The notes under the pieces were generated by a model, which was not told the origin of the DNA, did not search any database, and saw nothing but the letters and a program-made list of their open reading frames with translations. Made by a program: the position numbers and the translations under genes. Below are positions 12,345 through 24,728 of a DNA stretch of 64,000 nucleotides, one piece after another (the stretch's first letter is position 1; each line of letters starts with the position of its first letter). The stretch is taken from assembly GCA_964058845.1 (NCBI GenBank), contig CAXKVR010000048.1, forward strand, positions 186,001 to 250,000. Direction: 5' to 3'. Source of the DNA: Carex sylvatica (lineage: Eukaryota > Streptophyta > Magnoliopsida > Poales > Cyperaceae).

Positions 12345-12620
12345 GGTAATATATTCAGATCTATATCTCTATATTTAAAGTGTAAATCGTCAATCCAAAT
12401 TGTTATATATGATTTTAATATGAAAATGTGGCTAGAGATCAAATTTTATATTTTTAAGAATTTTTTACTATTTTTTAAATAGAAAAATATCTGCCTTCAG
12501 ATAGTCTAGAATTTTTAAAATTAAGTAATTTTCTATCTATCTAAAAAATTATTAAAAAACTTCAGTGGTTCAAATCAGCTATTTGAACTTTGAAAATAAA
12601 GATATGAATCTATAACATGA
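12345..12620. mobile_element. degraded relative of the 11.5-kb foldback element
   Basis: The phrases GAGATCAAATTTTATATTTTT and TTTTTTACTATTT(A/T)TTAA match the arms of the element at 11515-11941, and the two ends are loosely inverted (ATATCTCTATATTT against AAAATAAAGATATG). The tips are not recognisable. Confidence 0.4.
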
Positions 12621-12691
12621 GCTGCTTCCTAATTTGCACATTACTACAGCTTCACTCATGTTTGCATCTTATTTTCTTAATTAGCGCTGTT

Positions 12692-13078
12692 TAGCTATCC
12701 AGGGGAGGACCCACATGTATCCAGGAGGGTCGTCTGCTCCTTTCTGGATTTTGAATTTTAGCACTGAACTATCAATTCTAATTGATTTTGGCCCTCCTTT
12801 CCTACAATTTTTTTTGTCCTCCTCTGGACATATGATTTGTAATTCAAATTTACGGTTAAAATCAAAATAAATTTCTTGAATTATGATTGGTAATTAAAAT
12901 TATAAGTTAAAAAATCAGAAATTACAAATCAGAGCATTGAAAAGTATAAGTGAAAGCATTTTTTTTTTATTGAGTACCCAATTAATTAATGGGTTTAAAC
13001 CCAATTAGCTATTTAAATCCAATTTGATATTTTTTTGCCCCTCTCGATGAAAATTCTGAATCCATCCCTGTAAGCCAT
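12692..13078. mobile_element. hAT-like MITE with CAGGG termini
   Basis: The proposed element is 12700-13070. The left end reads CAGGGGAGGACCCA; the right end read inward is CAGGGATGGATTCA. This is the CAGGG-type terminus seen in many plant hAT elements. The flanks TAGCTATC and TAAGCCAT are similar but not identical, so the 8-bp target duplication is decayed or shifted by one base. Confidence 0.5.
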
Positions 13079-14001
13079 CCTATTTTGTTTCATGCAATTA
13101 TATCATAACCCAAGTTTCATCACATGATGCTGGCTTATTTAAACCTGGACCCCTACCAACTGGTAAGGCACGGGCCAAATATATATACTACTCGTTGCAA
13201 TTGTGTATTAAGCAATTAAATTACTTGCTTTGTCTCGTTGGACATGCTCATCTCCTGACACTAATCGTTGTTTTATTATTATTATTATCTTATATTAATT
13301 ACTTGGCCAATATACTTCCATATAAGGTATATATGTGGGTCAATGTCTAAGCCTAAACAAATCTTGTAGACAACCGTTTTCCCTCCTTTACAAGGTATCT
13401 ATCTGTACACCTAGCTCAATTTTCTTTGCTTAATTTCAGCTAGCCATGTAATGCGTAATGCATATTTTGATCATTTTTGTAGCAACAATTAATTAAGAGT
13501 TTAGTAATTTGATCAGATACAAAAGCACGAACTTCTTTTTTGGACCCATGTACTTATGGGATGTTAAAACGGAGATCTGCATGAAACTGATCAGCTAGAT
13601 AATTAGATTAGCTACTACACTTATTAAACATATGTGAAATCTGCATGGAACTGATCCTTTATAAATTATTATGCAAATTATTATGCAGGTTAAGTACAGG
13701 AACTCGAGGTTTGCTAAAAATCTTAAGTTCAATTTAAATTAAAATATAAGTCATACACATAGAATTAGGCAAGTGATTCCTATAAATTGATCTTTTAATT
13801 TTCAAATTTGTTTGGGACGTTGATCTGATAAAATATTATTATGATTGTCATGTTATATATCCCTCTTCAAATTTAAGTATCTCATTTGAAGTACTTACAA
13901 ACAGTAAATAAAGTCTTAATTGGTTATATTTTAACTGTCAACTCTGAAACACTTGTTAATTTTGATAAATTGTCAATTTCCTTATATAATTACCAACCAA
14001 A
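13079..14001. other. intergenic DNA, no gene seen
   Basis: AT-rich sequence with a short ATT microsatellite near 13272. No coding, RNA or bounded repeat signal was recognised. Confidence 0.4.
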
Positions 14002-15368
14002 CTATATGTCACACACCAGATTTTTACCATCCGAAGCATAATTATATAAGCATATTTACACCTTTCCTTGACCCGTAAACCTACGTCGCCAACAAAAATA
14101 AAAACAAAACAACAAAACGGAGTCAGCTACAAAGCTCAGTAACCGATTATTTAACGACGCACTTCTCTATAATTGGCTTAATTTAACAACCATTCAAATA
14201 GACCGGATTAATCCACACAAATTCACATCAAATTATGCACGCATATTTAACTAGCAATAGCACATCGGTCTAGGTTATTCATAAAACCAGTCACGTCATA
14301 TTCACACATGTGGAATCCCTGTCACAGGCGATTCTCACATTCTCATAACACAATTTCTTTAATCCGCCAATCCAATGGGAAATTCATCCAACATTGGAAG
14401 GCCGCTAACCCACTGAGAAATCCATCCAACAATGAGAGGATATAATCACATATCAAATTTCAACCTCAGACCCGCTATGCCGTTAAATATGCTATAATAA
14501 TTCAATATGCAATGCCAATATTCAAATCAACCATACAAAATGAAAACACAGATTATAGAGAAGTCCGGTTACTTGATAGCGAGACATTTAAATTGAATTG
14601 TGACAGCAACTCAGAATCATTGCGACGTAGTTGGAATTCAAATCGAGATTCAAGATTTTTGGAATATAGGCTGATATATTATTAATGGAGATGAGTAGTA
14701 TATTCTATGAATGGAGATCAGTAACTTACTTTGTGAATGGAAATGAGTAGTAAGGTTATTCTGTGTGCGTGAAATTTGGAGAGGAAAAGATTAATTTGAC
14801 CCTGAAGAGTACCATTATATTTATAAGTAAACAAATAACGGAAGTAGATAGAGACATAAACCGGAGAGATGCCAATCTATTTTGTATACGAAGTGGTGCA
14901 TTATCAAAATAACGGATAAACTTTTAATGAAAAGGTGTTATTCAAAAGGATCGGCTAAGAATTTGTTAACCGATTAAAATTAGAAACGAGTATAAAAATA
15001 TTAATGGGGTAATAAAGAAGTTTGCTTAATTGGGCACTTCTTAAATTAGAGTCTAATTTTCGGTTTAATTAGACAAATCTATACAAATGGCCGTGCGACC
15101 GTTGAATCCATTTATTTAAGAGATTATCATTAAGTTTTCTATCCTCTGACACTTTCTCACTAGATTAATTAATAATTTCAAAACTTATCTTCGGTTTTAG
15201 TAAAATAAAAGGAATATGATTTGTAATAATTATAAAACTAAGGTTGCCTCCTAAGAACATTGGTAAAAATTTCTCAACATAAATTAATAACAAATATTAT
15301 GTATAGATTCAATGTAATTTTTTTTTATAGAAAAAATAATACTCAAATTTTCGGGATGTTACACTATA
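14002..15368. mobile_element. solo LTR with perfect 5-bp target duplication
   Basis: The LTR spans 14007-15363 (1357 bp), begins TGTCACACACC and ends GGGATGTTACA, so it has the TG...CA form. The 5-bp duplication CTATA flanks it exactly (14002-14006 and 15364-15368). There is no internal domain, so it is a solo LTR left by recombination between two LTRs. The TGTCACAC...GTTACA ends resemble LTRs of Tekay/Del-type Ty3/gypsy elements, but the lineage is a guess. Confidence 0.85.
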
Positions 15369-15391
15369 TAAATATATTAGAGCGTGAACTT

Positions 15392-16440
15392 TGTTGTCTC
15401 TAACGACATCTAGAAAAGAGTGAATATGAGTCTGTTTAAAACTTTCAGTTAAGTATTAGCATATAAAAGCTTTCAGTTAAGTATTAGCATATAAAAGCTA
15501 AATCTATGTGTAAGTATGTGTTAATGTGTAGTTCTTGGCGGAATCGAGAACTTGTAAATTAAAATATAATAAAGTACAATAAAGTAAATAGATAAAGTTA
15601 GAGAAAGTAACACAGAAATTGATAATGAAGTTCGGCCAACTGAAGGACCTGCGTCTCTAGGGCATTGCAGCTAAAATTAGGTGCATTTTTCTATTACCTA
15701 AGAAGAAAGGAATACAAGTTGAAACTGGTGAGACAACACTCCAACAGTCCAAAAATAGAAAGGTGAGCACTACAGGCTCAAGCAGAGAAGTGAGCATACA
15801 AGGCTCAAAAGCAAGCACAATGGACTAGGCTAACCTCTCAAAGGATTTCAAAATGTAAGATTTTTTAGGGTATTCTTTCTCAGCTTAGACAGACGACATA
15901 GTCCAAAGGATTTGCCAACGGCTCTATGTAGAAGGATTAGCCTATTTTGCTTGTGCCTAGTTTCTAGTATTGACCGACACGGTTAATTTGAATTTTGAAA
16001 TTCATCTGCAACCTTGCAATGGTTAAACTCAGGCGGTCACAACCTCAGATCTACTTTACCATACTTTTGGATATAAATTAAAATTAAGAAAAAAATGGTA
16101 AAATATGATCTTCATAATCTTCATAATCTTAATCTCTATGGTCATCCGTAATCTTCATGATTTAGCATCTCATCAATATCATATATTCCAAATTGTTCGT
16201 GTGAATGAACCATCAGATCATCATGTATCAAATCATTCCTTATAGCTTGAGTAGATCATGTTCGATTATCTTGTAAAACTTTTCGCGTCAACTTTTCATG
16301 ATATGTATCTTTGACTTGCTTTGACCTTCAAACATAACAACTAAATATGCATACATCTCAAACAAAGAAACTGTAAAATTCAATATTTATATGTTTTATA
16401 AATTAGTCAAACATCACAGAAGATTACTTGCAATAATAAT
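15392..16440 (-). mobile_element. LTR of a minus-strand LTR retrotransposon (copia-like)
   Basis: The sequence starts TGTTGTCTCTAACGACATC and shares an interior (GAGTTCGG...GTCTC...TTTCTATTACC) with the solo LTRs at 30597 and 45683. Just beyond its right end, the minus strand reads CAAAAGGAGAAAT, a good polypurine tract. This is therefore the 3' LTR of an element running right to left. The right boundary is uncertain by about 10 bp and no target duplication is visible. A 31-bp tandem duplication containing CTTTCAGTTAAGTATTAGC lies near 15440-15500. The copia assignment rests only on the LTR and purine-tract style. Confidence 0.6.
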
Positions 16441-16600
16441 TTCTCCTTTTGACGATTTTCAAAACATATACCATTAGCAAGTACATAATTTTTATTTTCC
16501 ATGGATGTATATATAAATGTATATCAAATCGAGTCCTAAATACAACAAATCCTAAGTCATAAAATACACACTCTAAGAGTTGATCCATGATCAAGACATA
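16441..16600 (-). mobile_element. 3' internal remnant of the minus-strand LTR element
   Basis: A short internal stretch follows the polypurine tract of the LTR at 15392-16440. It has no coding signal. It ends where a new LTR-like start (TGATGAAATTACG, about 16601) is proposed. Confidence 0.35.
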
Positions 16601-16750
16601 TTTGTGATGAAATTACGTAGGATTTTGCCTTAGGTTTTGCCTTATTTTCTCACATTTATGTTTAATTTATTATTGTATTGATTTACTATTGCCCAAGTTT
16701 ATGTTATAATGCAGAAACCATATTTTAAGGCTATTTAACATCATATGGAG
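16601..16750 (+). repeat. proposed first part of the 5' LTR of Element 2
   Basis: It begins TGATGAAATTACG. It is proposed to continue across Element 1 into 28755-29911, giving an LTR of about 1.3 kb. Support is indirect: the Element 2 LTR otherwise lacks a beginning, and Element 1 is flanked by TGGAG (16746-16750) and TGGAT (28755-28759), a 4-of-5 target duplication. The start position is a guess. Confidence 0.35.
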
Positions 16751-18169
16751 TGTTACACCAAAAGTATATAACAAAATTTCAGTACAGTAAACTGTACCTT
16801 TTAAACCTTGGTACACTTTTCGAATCGGATTGCAAGTGCACAATCCTATCGAGTAGTATGATAAGGTATCGATTCAAATTTAAACTAGACTTAACCTAAA
16901 TTAATTAAATGACTAGAAGTGTGTGAAAAGTTGATTTGATTGTTTAATATCCTAACAATAGTAATAAGAAATAACTGGTAATTTAAATTGGGTTTTTAAA
17001 TTGGTTCAAAAGGGTTTCCAGGGTTTCTAACTCATCTGCAACTTTGTCTCTCGGCTGACACGACCCGTGTTAAAATTGACACGGTCCATGTTAGCTTCGA
17101 GTAAATATAGTTGTTATCTGATTTCTGCGCCGATTGACTTGTGTAGGGTAAACTGACTTCACCTGATGTTCCTAAACCTCAACTCTCATTTGTTGACTTA
17201 ATAAACTCGATAACGGAATTGCAATTTAGTTCTCTCAGGGTTCTAACCTTAACTCTCTTTTATTGGTTTGAATTACCTAAGTCACTTGTTTGGTTTACTA
17301 AAGGTATCCACCATCTCTCAATGTATGAAAAGTTCACCTCTCGGCTACTATTGGCTCTACCTCTCGGTTTGTAAACCTATCTCAAATACTAGTCTGGTTG
17401 AAAGATCAAATTGGACACAATACCTTATAGATGATGTCTCATCTAGTGGTCAAACCAAATAATAATCAATCAATTTCAGAAAAATAATTAAAATAATACT
17501 CAAGCAAGTAAACACAAGAATCAACACATAATCAAATAACTAGCAAGTAAATAAAGTATTCAACTACATCATAACCCTAGAAACTAAAAATCTACTCAAA
17601 CATCATTCTAGAAACAACAAAACAAGAGTAAGAAAGACAATTCATGACAAAATCCAAAAATACAAAGAAGAATCATCGAAAATCTTGTGTTTTTCTCCTC
17701 TCTCCTTCTCCTCCAAGTCAGCTGCCAAGAAGTCGCCTAGGGTTAGCTCCTGTATGCTAAGATATCTTCCCTGGAGCAAGAAATACCGCTTATATAGTCC
17801 CAGACAAACTTTCCTTCCTTCAGACTTCTTTTCAAAATTCCAGATTTTCTGTCAGATTTTGTCTGACATGACCCGTATCAGAATTGACACAGTATGTGTC
17901 AATGTGCTTCTTCTGTGGTTGAGATAGTGGTCGGACTGGTGATCGGCTCGAGGCTGATACAGTCCGGACAGGTTGTTGTATGGTCCGTGTCAAGATTTCT
18001 CAAAATCAGATTTCTCGTCAATTTCACCCGATTCCTGCAGAATAAGAACAAACTTACAGCAGTACCATATTCTATAGATATTCAATGAAATACGATCGAT
18101 TTAAAGGTTCTAAACACATGTTTTGACATAAAATATAGGTCGAAAAGTATATACGTTTGCGATATATCA
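16751..18169 (-). repeat. Element 1 3' LTR
   Basis: 1419 bp, plus-strand ends TGTTACACC...GATATATCA (TG...CA). It matches 27333-28754 over its full length. On the minus strand it contains the phrase CTACTCGATAGGATTGTGCAC, shared with the U5 region of Element 2. It holds several copies of the ACACGG/CCGTGT motif. Confidence 0.9.
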
Positions 18170-19176
18170 AATTCTCTCAAGCTAAAATCTTGCTTGTCTT
18201 CAAGCAAAAATCCCAACTCAGGTACCAGGTAGGTCTTTAAACTATCTAAATTCAAGATGAATTTCTAATTGTGAAAGCTTTACATGAATTACTATTATCA
18301 GAAACTTCGAGAATCATTTTGACAACAATTTGGATTTTTTCTTAGCCAATTTTGATTCACCCTACAAATTTACTAATCAAACTTCAAATTCTGAGATGCT
18401 TTGATATTTGTAAAGATTAATTACCTGAATTTATCAATATTTCACTTTTCTTTTGAAACAATGCCCTCGTTTGTGGTGATTTCTTTTTCTTTGTCGCCCC
18501 TCCAAGCTTGAAACAAGCTTAGGTTAGAAAGTCGCAGACTTCGTGTGTTAATACATGCAAAAGTCTTTTGATTTTTATTGAGCTCAAAGGCATCCAGATG
18601 GATTGTGCCAGTACTCTTTTTTTTTCTAAAATTGGGAGACGAGCTCAAAGGCGCCTCTAAGGACTTATTGCCAGTACTCTTATTTTCTCTGTCTTTTCAA
18701 AACATATTTTTCTTTCTTTTTTATTTGCATATATCATGAATACACACATCCACTGGTATTCTCTCATACCAATGCATATCCTAATCTTTTTATTTTTTTT
18801 AAATCCCATTTTCCTATTTTTAAAGGCACAATTCAGTTTCAAAATGCTTTTTCGACATGATTCAAGTTTTCATCTTTTCAAGTTCTCAAAACAATCTCAT
18901 CTAAAATAGTTCTATAGTAAAATATGGGGTTAGTTACAATTAGTTCTGGATCATCCTAATTATCACCAAAAAATTTCACACACCATTCTTGATTCAAGCA
19001 ATTCAAGTAAAATTTCACGTAAAAATGCAACGAAGGGTAAACATGATCTAAATGTAAGTAAATAAGTCCTAAAATGCAAAAGGGCTCCCCCCAAGCTTAG
19101 TCTGAGCATTGTCCTCAATGCTTCAAGACTGAAAGATAGAGAAAATATAAAGCTAGGGAAAAAGAAACAAACCTGC
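18170..19176 (-). other. 3' untranslated part of Element 1
   Basis: Lies between the extra ORF and the 3' LTR. The minus strand next to the LTR reads GAGAGAATTT, a weak polypurine tract. The CCCCCCAAGCTTAG near 19086 (minus strand CTAAGCTTGGGGGG) is a second purine-rich stretch of the AGCTTGGGGG type seen before Athila LTRs. No coding sequence is recognised. Confidence 0.5.
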
Positions 19177-20710
19177 TCAGTCCTGGGGAGAAGATGAAAG
19201 CCAGTCGCGTAGCTCCTCCTCAATACTTGAAAGCCGCGCACCCTGAGCCACCACCTGCTGCTGGATGTCAGAGAGAGTAGCATCCTGCTGGATCTGAACT
19301 GCCTGCATGGCGACCTGAGTGGTACGCATGTCTAACTGGGTGGCCTGCATGGCAGAGATGAGATGGTACAGGTCATGCATGGTGGGGTCAGTGGTAGAGG
19401 AGGGGGATGCATGTACCTGTGGGGGAGAGCTAGGTGCCTCGTCCTCTCTGGGAGGAGAAGGTGGGTGTACCTGAATAGGAGGAGAGGGTGGGGCTCGACC
19501 AACAGGAGGTGGTGTAGTAAAGAGCCAAGTGCTCCTATCATCGAAGGAGAGAGGTGCGGAGATAGGCAAAGGGTAGATAGTCCTCTCATCGGGCATACGC
19601 CAGAGGTACTTGGTGTGATGACCTACTGGGCTGCGCTAAGTCCGGATGAATCTGGTGAGGCGGAAGGCATCGGTATCTAAAAGGCATGGACCACCGCATT
19701 TAATATCACCATGAATTGGCAGCTCTAATCTGTCCGCGATAAGGGTAACATAGGCACACATGGTGATGGTGCCCCTGGTCCTCAAAAGGCGCTGCTGACG
19801 AATCCAGTGCTGGATCATGAAGAACATCAGGTCGGGTCGCTCAAACTGTCCATTGGGGCAGAGCATGTGATTCATAAGATGGAGATCCTCTATGTTGGCA
19901 TGGGCGACTGTCTCGTCCCGTGAAAGATGATAACAACGAGGATCCGCTGAATGCAGCGAAGGGCTGGGTGAGGAATGTTGAGGCCTTTAAACTCCTGGTT
20001 GGGAACTGACTCAGGCTCCATGCCGGAGATCAAGTTCCAAAAGTGGTCTCTGTCCATGTCCTCTCGGAACTCAAGGGAGGAGGTCTCAGGGTCGGCTTGG
20101 AAACCAAACCAGTCGCGGAGCTAGGAGACCCAAACACGATGAGTCTGGTGGCATAGTTATAACTTAATGTACGGGCGTTCCTTGTTGTTCCACTTGAGCT
20201 CAAGAGAAGAGAGGAACTCCTGAGTGATTTTCTGGAAACCTCGGTTCTCAATGGCCCAGAAGGCAGGGGTAAACCCAATCCACCCGGTGAGTAGGATGAA
20301 CTGCTCCTCGACTCTGAATTCCCAGAGTGGGCATGGGACTCCTCAGAGGAAGATGGATGAGAAGAAGAGTGGTGAGGAGTGGAATAATGGGACGAGGAAT
20401 GGTGGGATGAAGGAGTACCATGCTGGGGGGAGTCGGGGTCTGATGAAGGGTCAGAATGGGAAGATATGGGTATGGCAGAGGTGGATGTCTGTTGCTGAGC
20501 CTGGAGATATTGCTGCTTCATCTCTTGGGCTAGTTTCGATCAGCGTTTGTGGAACATGGTGGTCTGGTATGGTTGACAGGGGCCGGACTAGATTTTGTAC
20601 GGGTCGGACCAGATTTTGGACAGGTCAGATAGAAGTTGGTACGGGTCGAACCAGACTTGGTACTGGTCGGACTAGATTTTTGTACGGGTCAGACCAGATT
20701 CGTGTTTGAC
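19177..20710 (-). pseudogene. Element 1 extra 3' ORF (env position)
   Basis: A broken ORF lies downstream of integrase, where Athila elements carry an additional non-pol gene. In the coding direction it starts with a Ser/His-rich region (20030-20521, many SSH and HHSSS runs). It then has a middle part resembling the 'putative plant transposon protein' found in many plant retrotransposons (FLSSLELKWNNKE region; MNHMLCPNG region at 19636-19875). It ends with a proline-rich stretch and a glutamine-rich coiled-coil tail (19177-19596). At least three frame breaks are visible. No membrane segment or signal peptide could be identified, so an envelope function is not supported. Its role is unknown. 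Confidence 0.6.
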
Positions 20711-20750
20711 ACGGATCGGACTTGGGCTGGTGTTGGTCGGACCGGTGCAG
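20575..20750. repeat. short variable tandem repeats related to the palindromic motif
   Basis: About six imperfect units of 22-32 bp, each with a core like GTACGGGTCGGACCAGATTTT. The unit ends in a more typical TTGACACGGATCGGAC. This looks like a local amplification of one half of the dispersed ACACGG(T)CCGTGT motif. Confidence 0.6.
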
Positions 20751-21509
20751 ATCGACAGTGGCAATGGAGAAGGAAAAAGAGAAGATAGAAAATGAAAGGA
20801 AATGGAGAAGAGAGGGAGAAGAGGAATACCTTACTGTCGTGCATGGAGGCAGAGAAGCGGCGGTGGCTCACCTAGCTGCATGAAAGAAACAGCGGTGGGG
20901 CTCCTGGTTGCGCGGGAGATGGAGAAAGTCAAGGGGAAATCAACAGAGGGCAGCACACTAGGGCTGAGACGGGTCGGATTGCGCATTAGAGCTCATGTGC
21001 ACTATAGTGACATGGACATGGGGGTAAAGTTCGGACCAAATTGAGGAAGGGTTTTTAAAGAGAGGTAATTAATACGGAGCGGACATGCCTATTCATAACC
21101 GTCGGTTCAAGGTTGACACGGGTCGTGTTGGATCCTGTCCGGGTCGTGTTAGGATGGAATTACCATCTCTATGTTTGATTTCCCAAATGCAAACTAACTA
21201 AACCAAAATGCATATAGGCAGTAAAGTGCAGAAATAAAATACTAAACTAATCTAAAGTGCAATAAAATTAAAAATGGGCTTAGGTTGCCTCCCAAGAAGC
21301 GCTTGTTTTAGGTCTTTAGCTTGACCATCTTTTCTCTAAGTTTTCTGAGGAGCGGGATCTGAAAGATCCTGCTTAGAACGCATATCCTGGAGATGGTCAG
21401 CAATGTAAGGCTTTAGACGCTGACCATTGACTTTGAAAGTGTGTCCCTTGTTATTCTCAATATCAATTGCACCAAATGGGTGCACTTTCTTAACTTGAAA
21501 TGGGCCGGA
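20751..21509 (-). other. spacer between integrase and the extra ORF of Element 1
   Basis: Purine-rich on the plus strand near 20760-20825. It contains a paired palindromic motif at about 21114-21155. The end of the pol frame (minus strand, [12 protein letters not shown]) is still readable at about 21350-21500. No other gene is seen. Confidence 0.5.
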
Positions 21510-22560
21510 TCATTTGGATTTCAATTTACCTGAAAATAGTCTTAACCTAGAATTAAACAAGCGTACAAGACCACCTTTCTTGAATTCGCGAGGCGCGATG
21601 CGCTTGTCATGAATTCGTTTGGTTCTTTCCTTGTAGATCCTTGCATTCTCATAAGCATGCAAGTGCATTTCCTCTAACTCGTGTAAGTCAAGGATGCGCT
21701 TCTCTCCAGTTGCAAGCAGGTCCATGTTGATGGCTCGCATTGCCTAAAATGCTTTGTGTTCGATCTCCATAGGTAGTTGGCATGGCTTTCCGTACACCAG
21801 CTTGAAAGGGCTTATCCCAATCGGTGTCTTGAAGGCAGTTCGATATGCCCAAAGTGCATCGTGCAGCTTAAGCGACCAATCCTTCCTTGTTCTTGCCACA
21901 GTCTTCTCCAAAATAGCCTTGATTTCCCTGTTAGAAATCTCAGCTTGGCTGTTAGATTGAGGGTGATAAGAAGTCGTTACCTTGTGGGTTACCCTATGAT
22001 GGCTCACGAGATTGTCAAATTATCGATTGATGAAGTGCTTGCCTCCATCACTGATAACGGATCTAGGGACTCCAAAACGAGGGAAAATGATGTCAGTGAA
22101 CAATCGTTTCACTGCATTTGAGTCTGCCTTTCGACATGCCACTGCTTCAACCCATTTGGACACGTAATCAACTGCGACGAGGATATACTCGTTCCCACAG
22201 GATGTCGAAAATAGTCCCATGAAATCAATGCCCCATACATCAAAAACTTCGACCTCAAGGATGGAGTGAAGAGGCATTTCATTGCGTCTGGTGATGTTGC
22301 CAGTCCGTTGACACTTGTCAAAAGCCAAAATAAAGGTCCTTGCATCCCTGAAAATATAAGGCCAAAAGAAGCCAGATTGCAATACCTTAGTGGCTGTCTT
22401 GGAGAAAGAAGCGTGTCAACCATATGGTGATGAATGACAATGTTCGAGAATAGAGCATGTCTCTTCGTAAGGCACACATCGGCGGAAAATGCCATCAACA
22501 CCTGTTTTGAAAAGATAGAGTTCGTCCCAAAAGTAGTGCTTGGCATCTGATCAGAGCTTT
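21510..22560 (-). pseudogene. Element 1 integrase
   Basis: DDE retroviral-type integrase region that would insert the cDNA. The catalytic triad positions are recognisable: D in VWGIDFMG, D in VISDGGKHF and E in [12 protein letters not shown]. Downstream is the usual chromosomal-target part ([14 protein letters not shown], then [14 protein letters not shown]). The N-terminal HHCC zinc region is damaged: one histidine is near a stop and the first Cys reads FDKC. Stops at about 21741 (KAF*A) and 21507 (KSK*S) replace tryptophans that are usual in the family. Confidence 0.85.
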
Positions 22561-22718
22561 TTCTTCTGCTGGTAAGTCATGGTGGAAGGTAGCTCCCCAG
22601 AAGCAATAAAATTTGCGATGTCAGCATACCAAGGGATTGAGAATCCATTAACACGGTCCGTGTTAGACTCTGTGCGGACTATGTCAGACTCATCCAGAAT
22701 AGCAGAGATGGTTAGAAG

Positions 22719-23147
22719 CTATTCGTTAGGGAACGAGTCATTGATCGGCAGGTTGACAGAGACTTCATCTTCCCAGTGAAGGTGGGATAGATGGTCGGCT
22801 ATGGTGTTTTCGACTCCATTTTTGTCCCTAATTTTAAGATCAAATTCCTGCAACAGAAGAATCCATCTAATCAAACGAGGTTTTGCATCTTGTTTAGTTA
22901 AGAGATACTTGAGTGCAGCATGGTCTGTGTAAACAATGATCTTCGAGCTTACCAAGTACAATCTAAATTTGTCAATGGCAAACACAATTGCAAGAAGCTC
23001 CTTCTCTGTGGTTGTGTAGTTCATCTTGGCTGGGTCTAGCACCTTGCTGGCATAGTAGATAGCACACGGCTTCTTATCTTTCCTTTGCCCCAAAATTGCC
23101 CCTACAATATAGTCATTCGTGTCACACATCAGCTCAAATGGCAAGAT
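22719..23147 (-). pseudogene. Element 1 RNase H
   Basis: Degrades the RNA strand during reverse transcription. The catalytic-type acidic residues are visible in [14 protein letters not shown], in [12 protein letters not shown], in [12 protein letters not shown] and in the closing ADHLSHL. The domain itself is open in one frame. A TGA at 23145-23147 separates it from RT (GPD*ILPFEL), where the family usually has Trp. Confidence 0.85.
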
Positions 23148-24700
23148 TCAGTCAGGCCCTTGCAAGATAGGTGCGGAGATGAGGGCTTCTTTCAGACTGT
23201 AAAAAGACTTAACACAATCATCTGTAAAAACAAAATCAGAATCTTTAATGAGTAGATTGGTTAGTGGTTTCGCGATCTTAGAGAAATCCTTAATGAACCG
23301 GCGGTAGAAACCTGCATGTCCAAGAAAACTGGGAACCCCTTTGACATTTGTTGGGAGTTCGAGCTTCTCAATCACCTCAATCTTCACCTTGTCAACCTCG
23401 ATGCCTTTGGAGGTCACAACATGTCCTAGAACAACGCCCTCTTGGACCATGGAGTGATACTTCTCCCAATTCAAGATCAAATTTACTTCTTCACACTTCT
23501 GCAAAATCTTACAAAGATTTGTCAAACAAGAGTCAAAACAGACACCATATACAGAAAAATCATCCATAAAAATCTCAACCTCATTCTCAATAAAATAAAA
23601 AAAATAGCCATCATGGCTCTTTGGAAGGTTGCCTGTGCATTACAAAGACCAAAAGACATCCTACGATATGCAAATGTACCGTATGGATAAGTAAATGTGG
23701 TATTTTCTTGGTCTTACAGGTGGATGGGTATTTGAAAAAAATCAGAATAACCATCAAGATAACAAAAATAAGAATGATTAGCAAGCCTTTCAAGGAGTTA
23801 GTCAACGAATGGCAATGAAAAGTGATATTTGCGTGTGGCTGCATTGAGCTTCCTGTAATCAATGCACATTCTCCAACTGGTCACCACACGAGTTTGAATC
23901 AGCTGATCCTTCTCGTTCTTCACTACTGTGACTCCTCCTTTATTTGGCACCATATGGACTTGACTCACCCATTTACTGTCAAAAATAGGGTAGATAATAC
24001 CTACGTCAAGAAGTTTAAAAATTTATTTCTTTACTACCTCTTTCAGATTGGGATTGAGCCGTCATTGGTGTTCAATAGATGGCTTGGAATCATCTTCTAG
24101 TAAGATTATGTGCGAGCAGATAGATGGGTTGATTCCCTTCAAGTCCTTGATTGAATACCCGATTGCGCCTCTGTGAACCTTCAACTTCTCTAAGAGTTTG
24201 GCAGTCTGATCGGGATTTAAACCTACATTTACAATCACGGGACATGAGTTATCTGGGCTAAGGAATTCATACCTGAGGTTAGTGGGAAGAGGTTTCAGCT
24301 CGAGAGTTGGCTGCTCAGTTTGGGTCTTGACACGGTCCGTGTCAGATTAACACGGGTCGTGTAATGCCTTCGTGTCAGCCTTGTCCGACCTGAATGCTCC
24401 TTCCAGTTTTGATTTTTAGACACGATCCGTGTCAGGTCCTTCCAGATTCTCAAAGTCTGCATCTACTGCATAAACTGATTTTGACTTACTTATTTCAACC
24501 TGCAACTCAGATAAGTAGTCAGAATGATACCTTAACGAGTTATTAATTTTCTCAAGAAAGTAGTCCTCGGCCAAATCTGTCAAACATTCTTCCATCACAT
24601 CTATTCTGAAGCAAGATTTGGCTGGTGAGGGATACTTCGATCTGGAATCTCACTTTCTCCCCTCTAAGGTTCAAGGTCAGCTTTCCATGGGACACGTCAA
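23148..24700 (-). pseudogene. Element 1 reverse transcriptase
   Basis: RNA-dependent DNA polymerase of the element. The upstream linker (24416-24598) leads into a palm region with frame breaks at about 23570-24000. The active-site motif appears as FMDDFSVYG (about 23555), the YxDD variant typical of Athila. The thumb and connection follow as one open stretch, with VVLGHVV and FLGHAGFYRRFIKDFSKIAKPL. Stops and shifts make it non-functional. Confidence 0.85.
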
Positions 24701-24728
24701 TTATTGCACCTGCAGTTCTTAGGAAAGG

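Noticed and set aside
20802..21044. Plus-strand open frame of 80 codons in Element 1
   Set aside because: It lies antisense to the element in the spacer after integrase, is Arg/Gly-rich from base composition, and has no recognisable domain.
22579..22779. Plus-strand open frame within Element 1
   Set aside because: It is antisense to the RNase H-integrase linker and contains the palindromic motif. It has no independent support.
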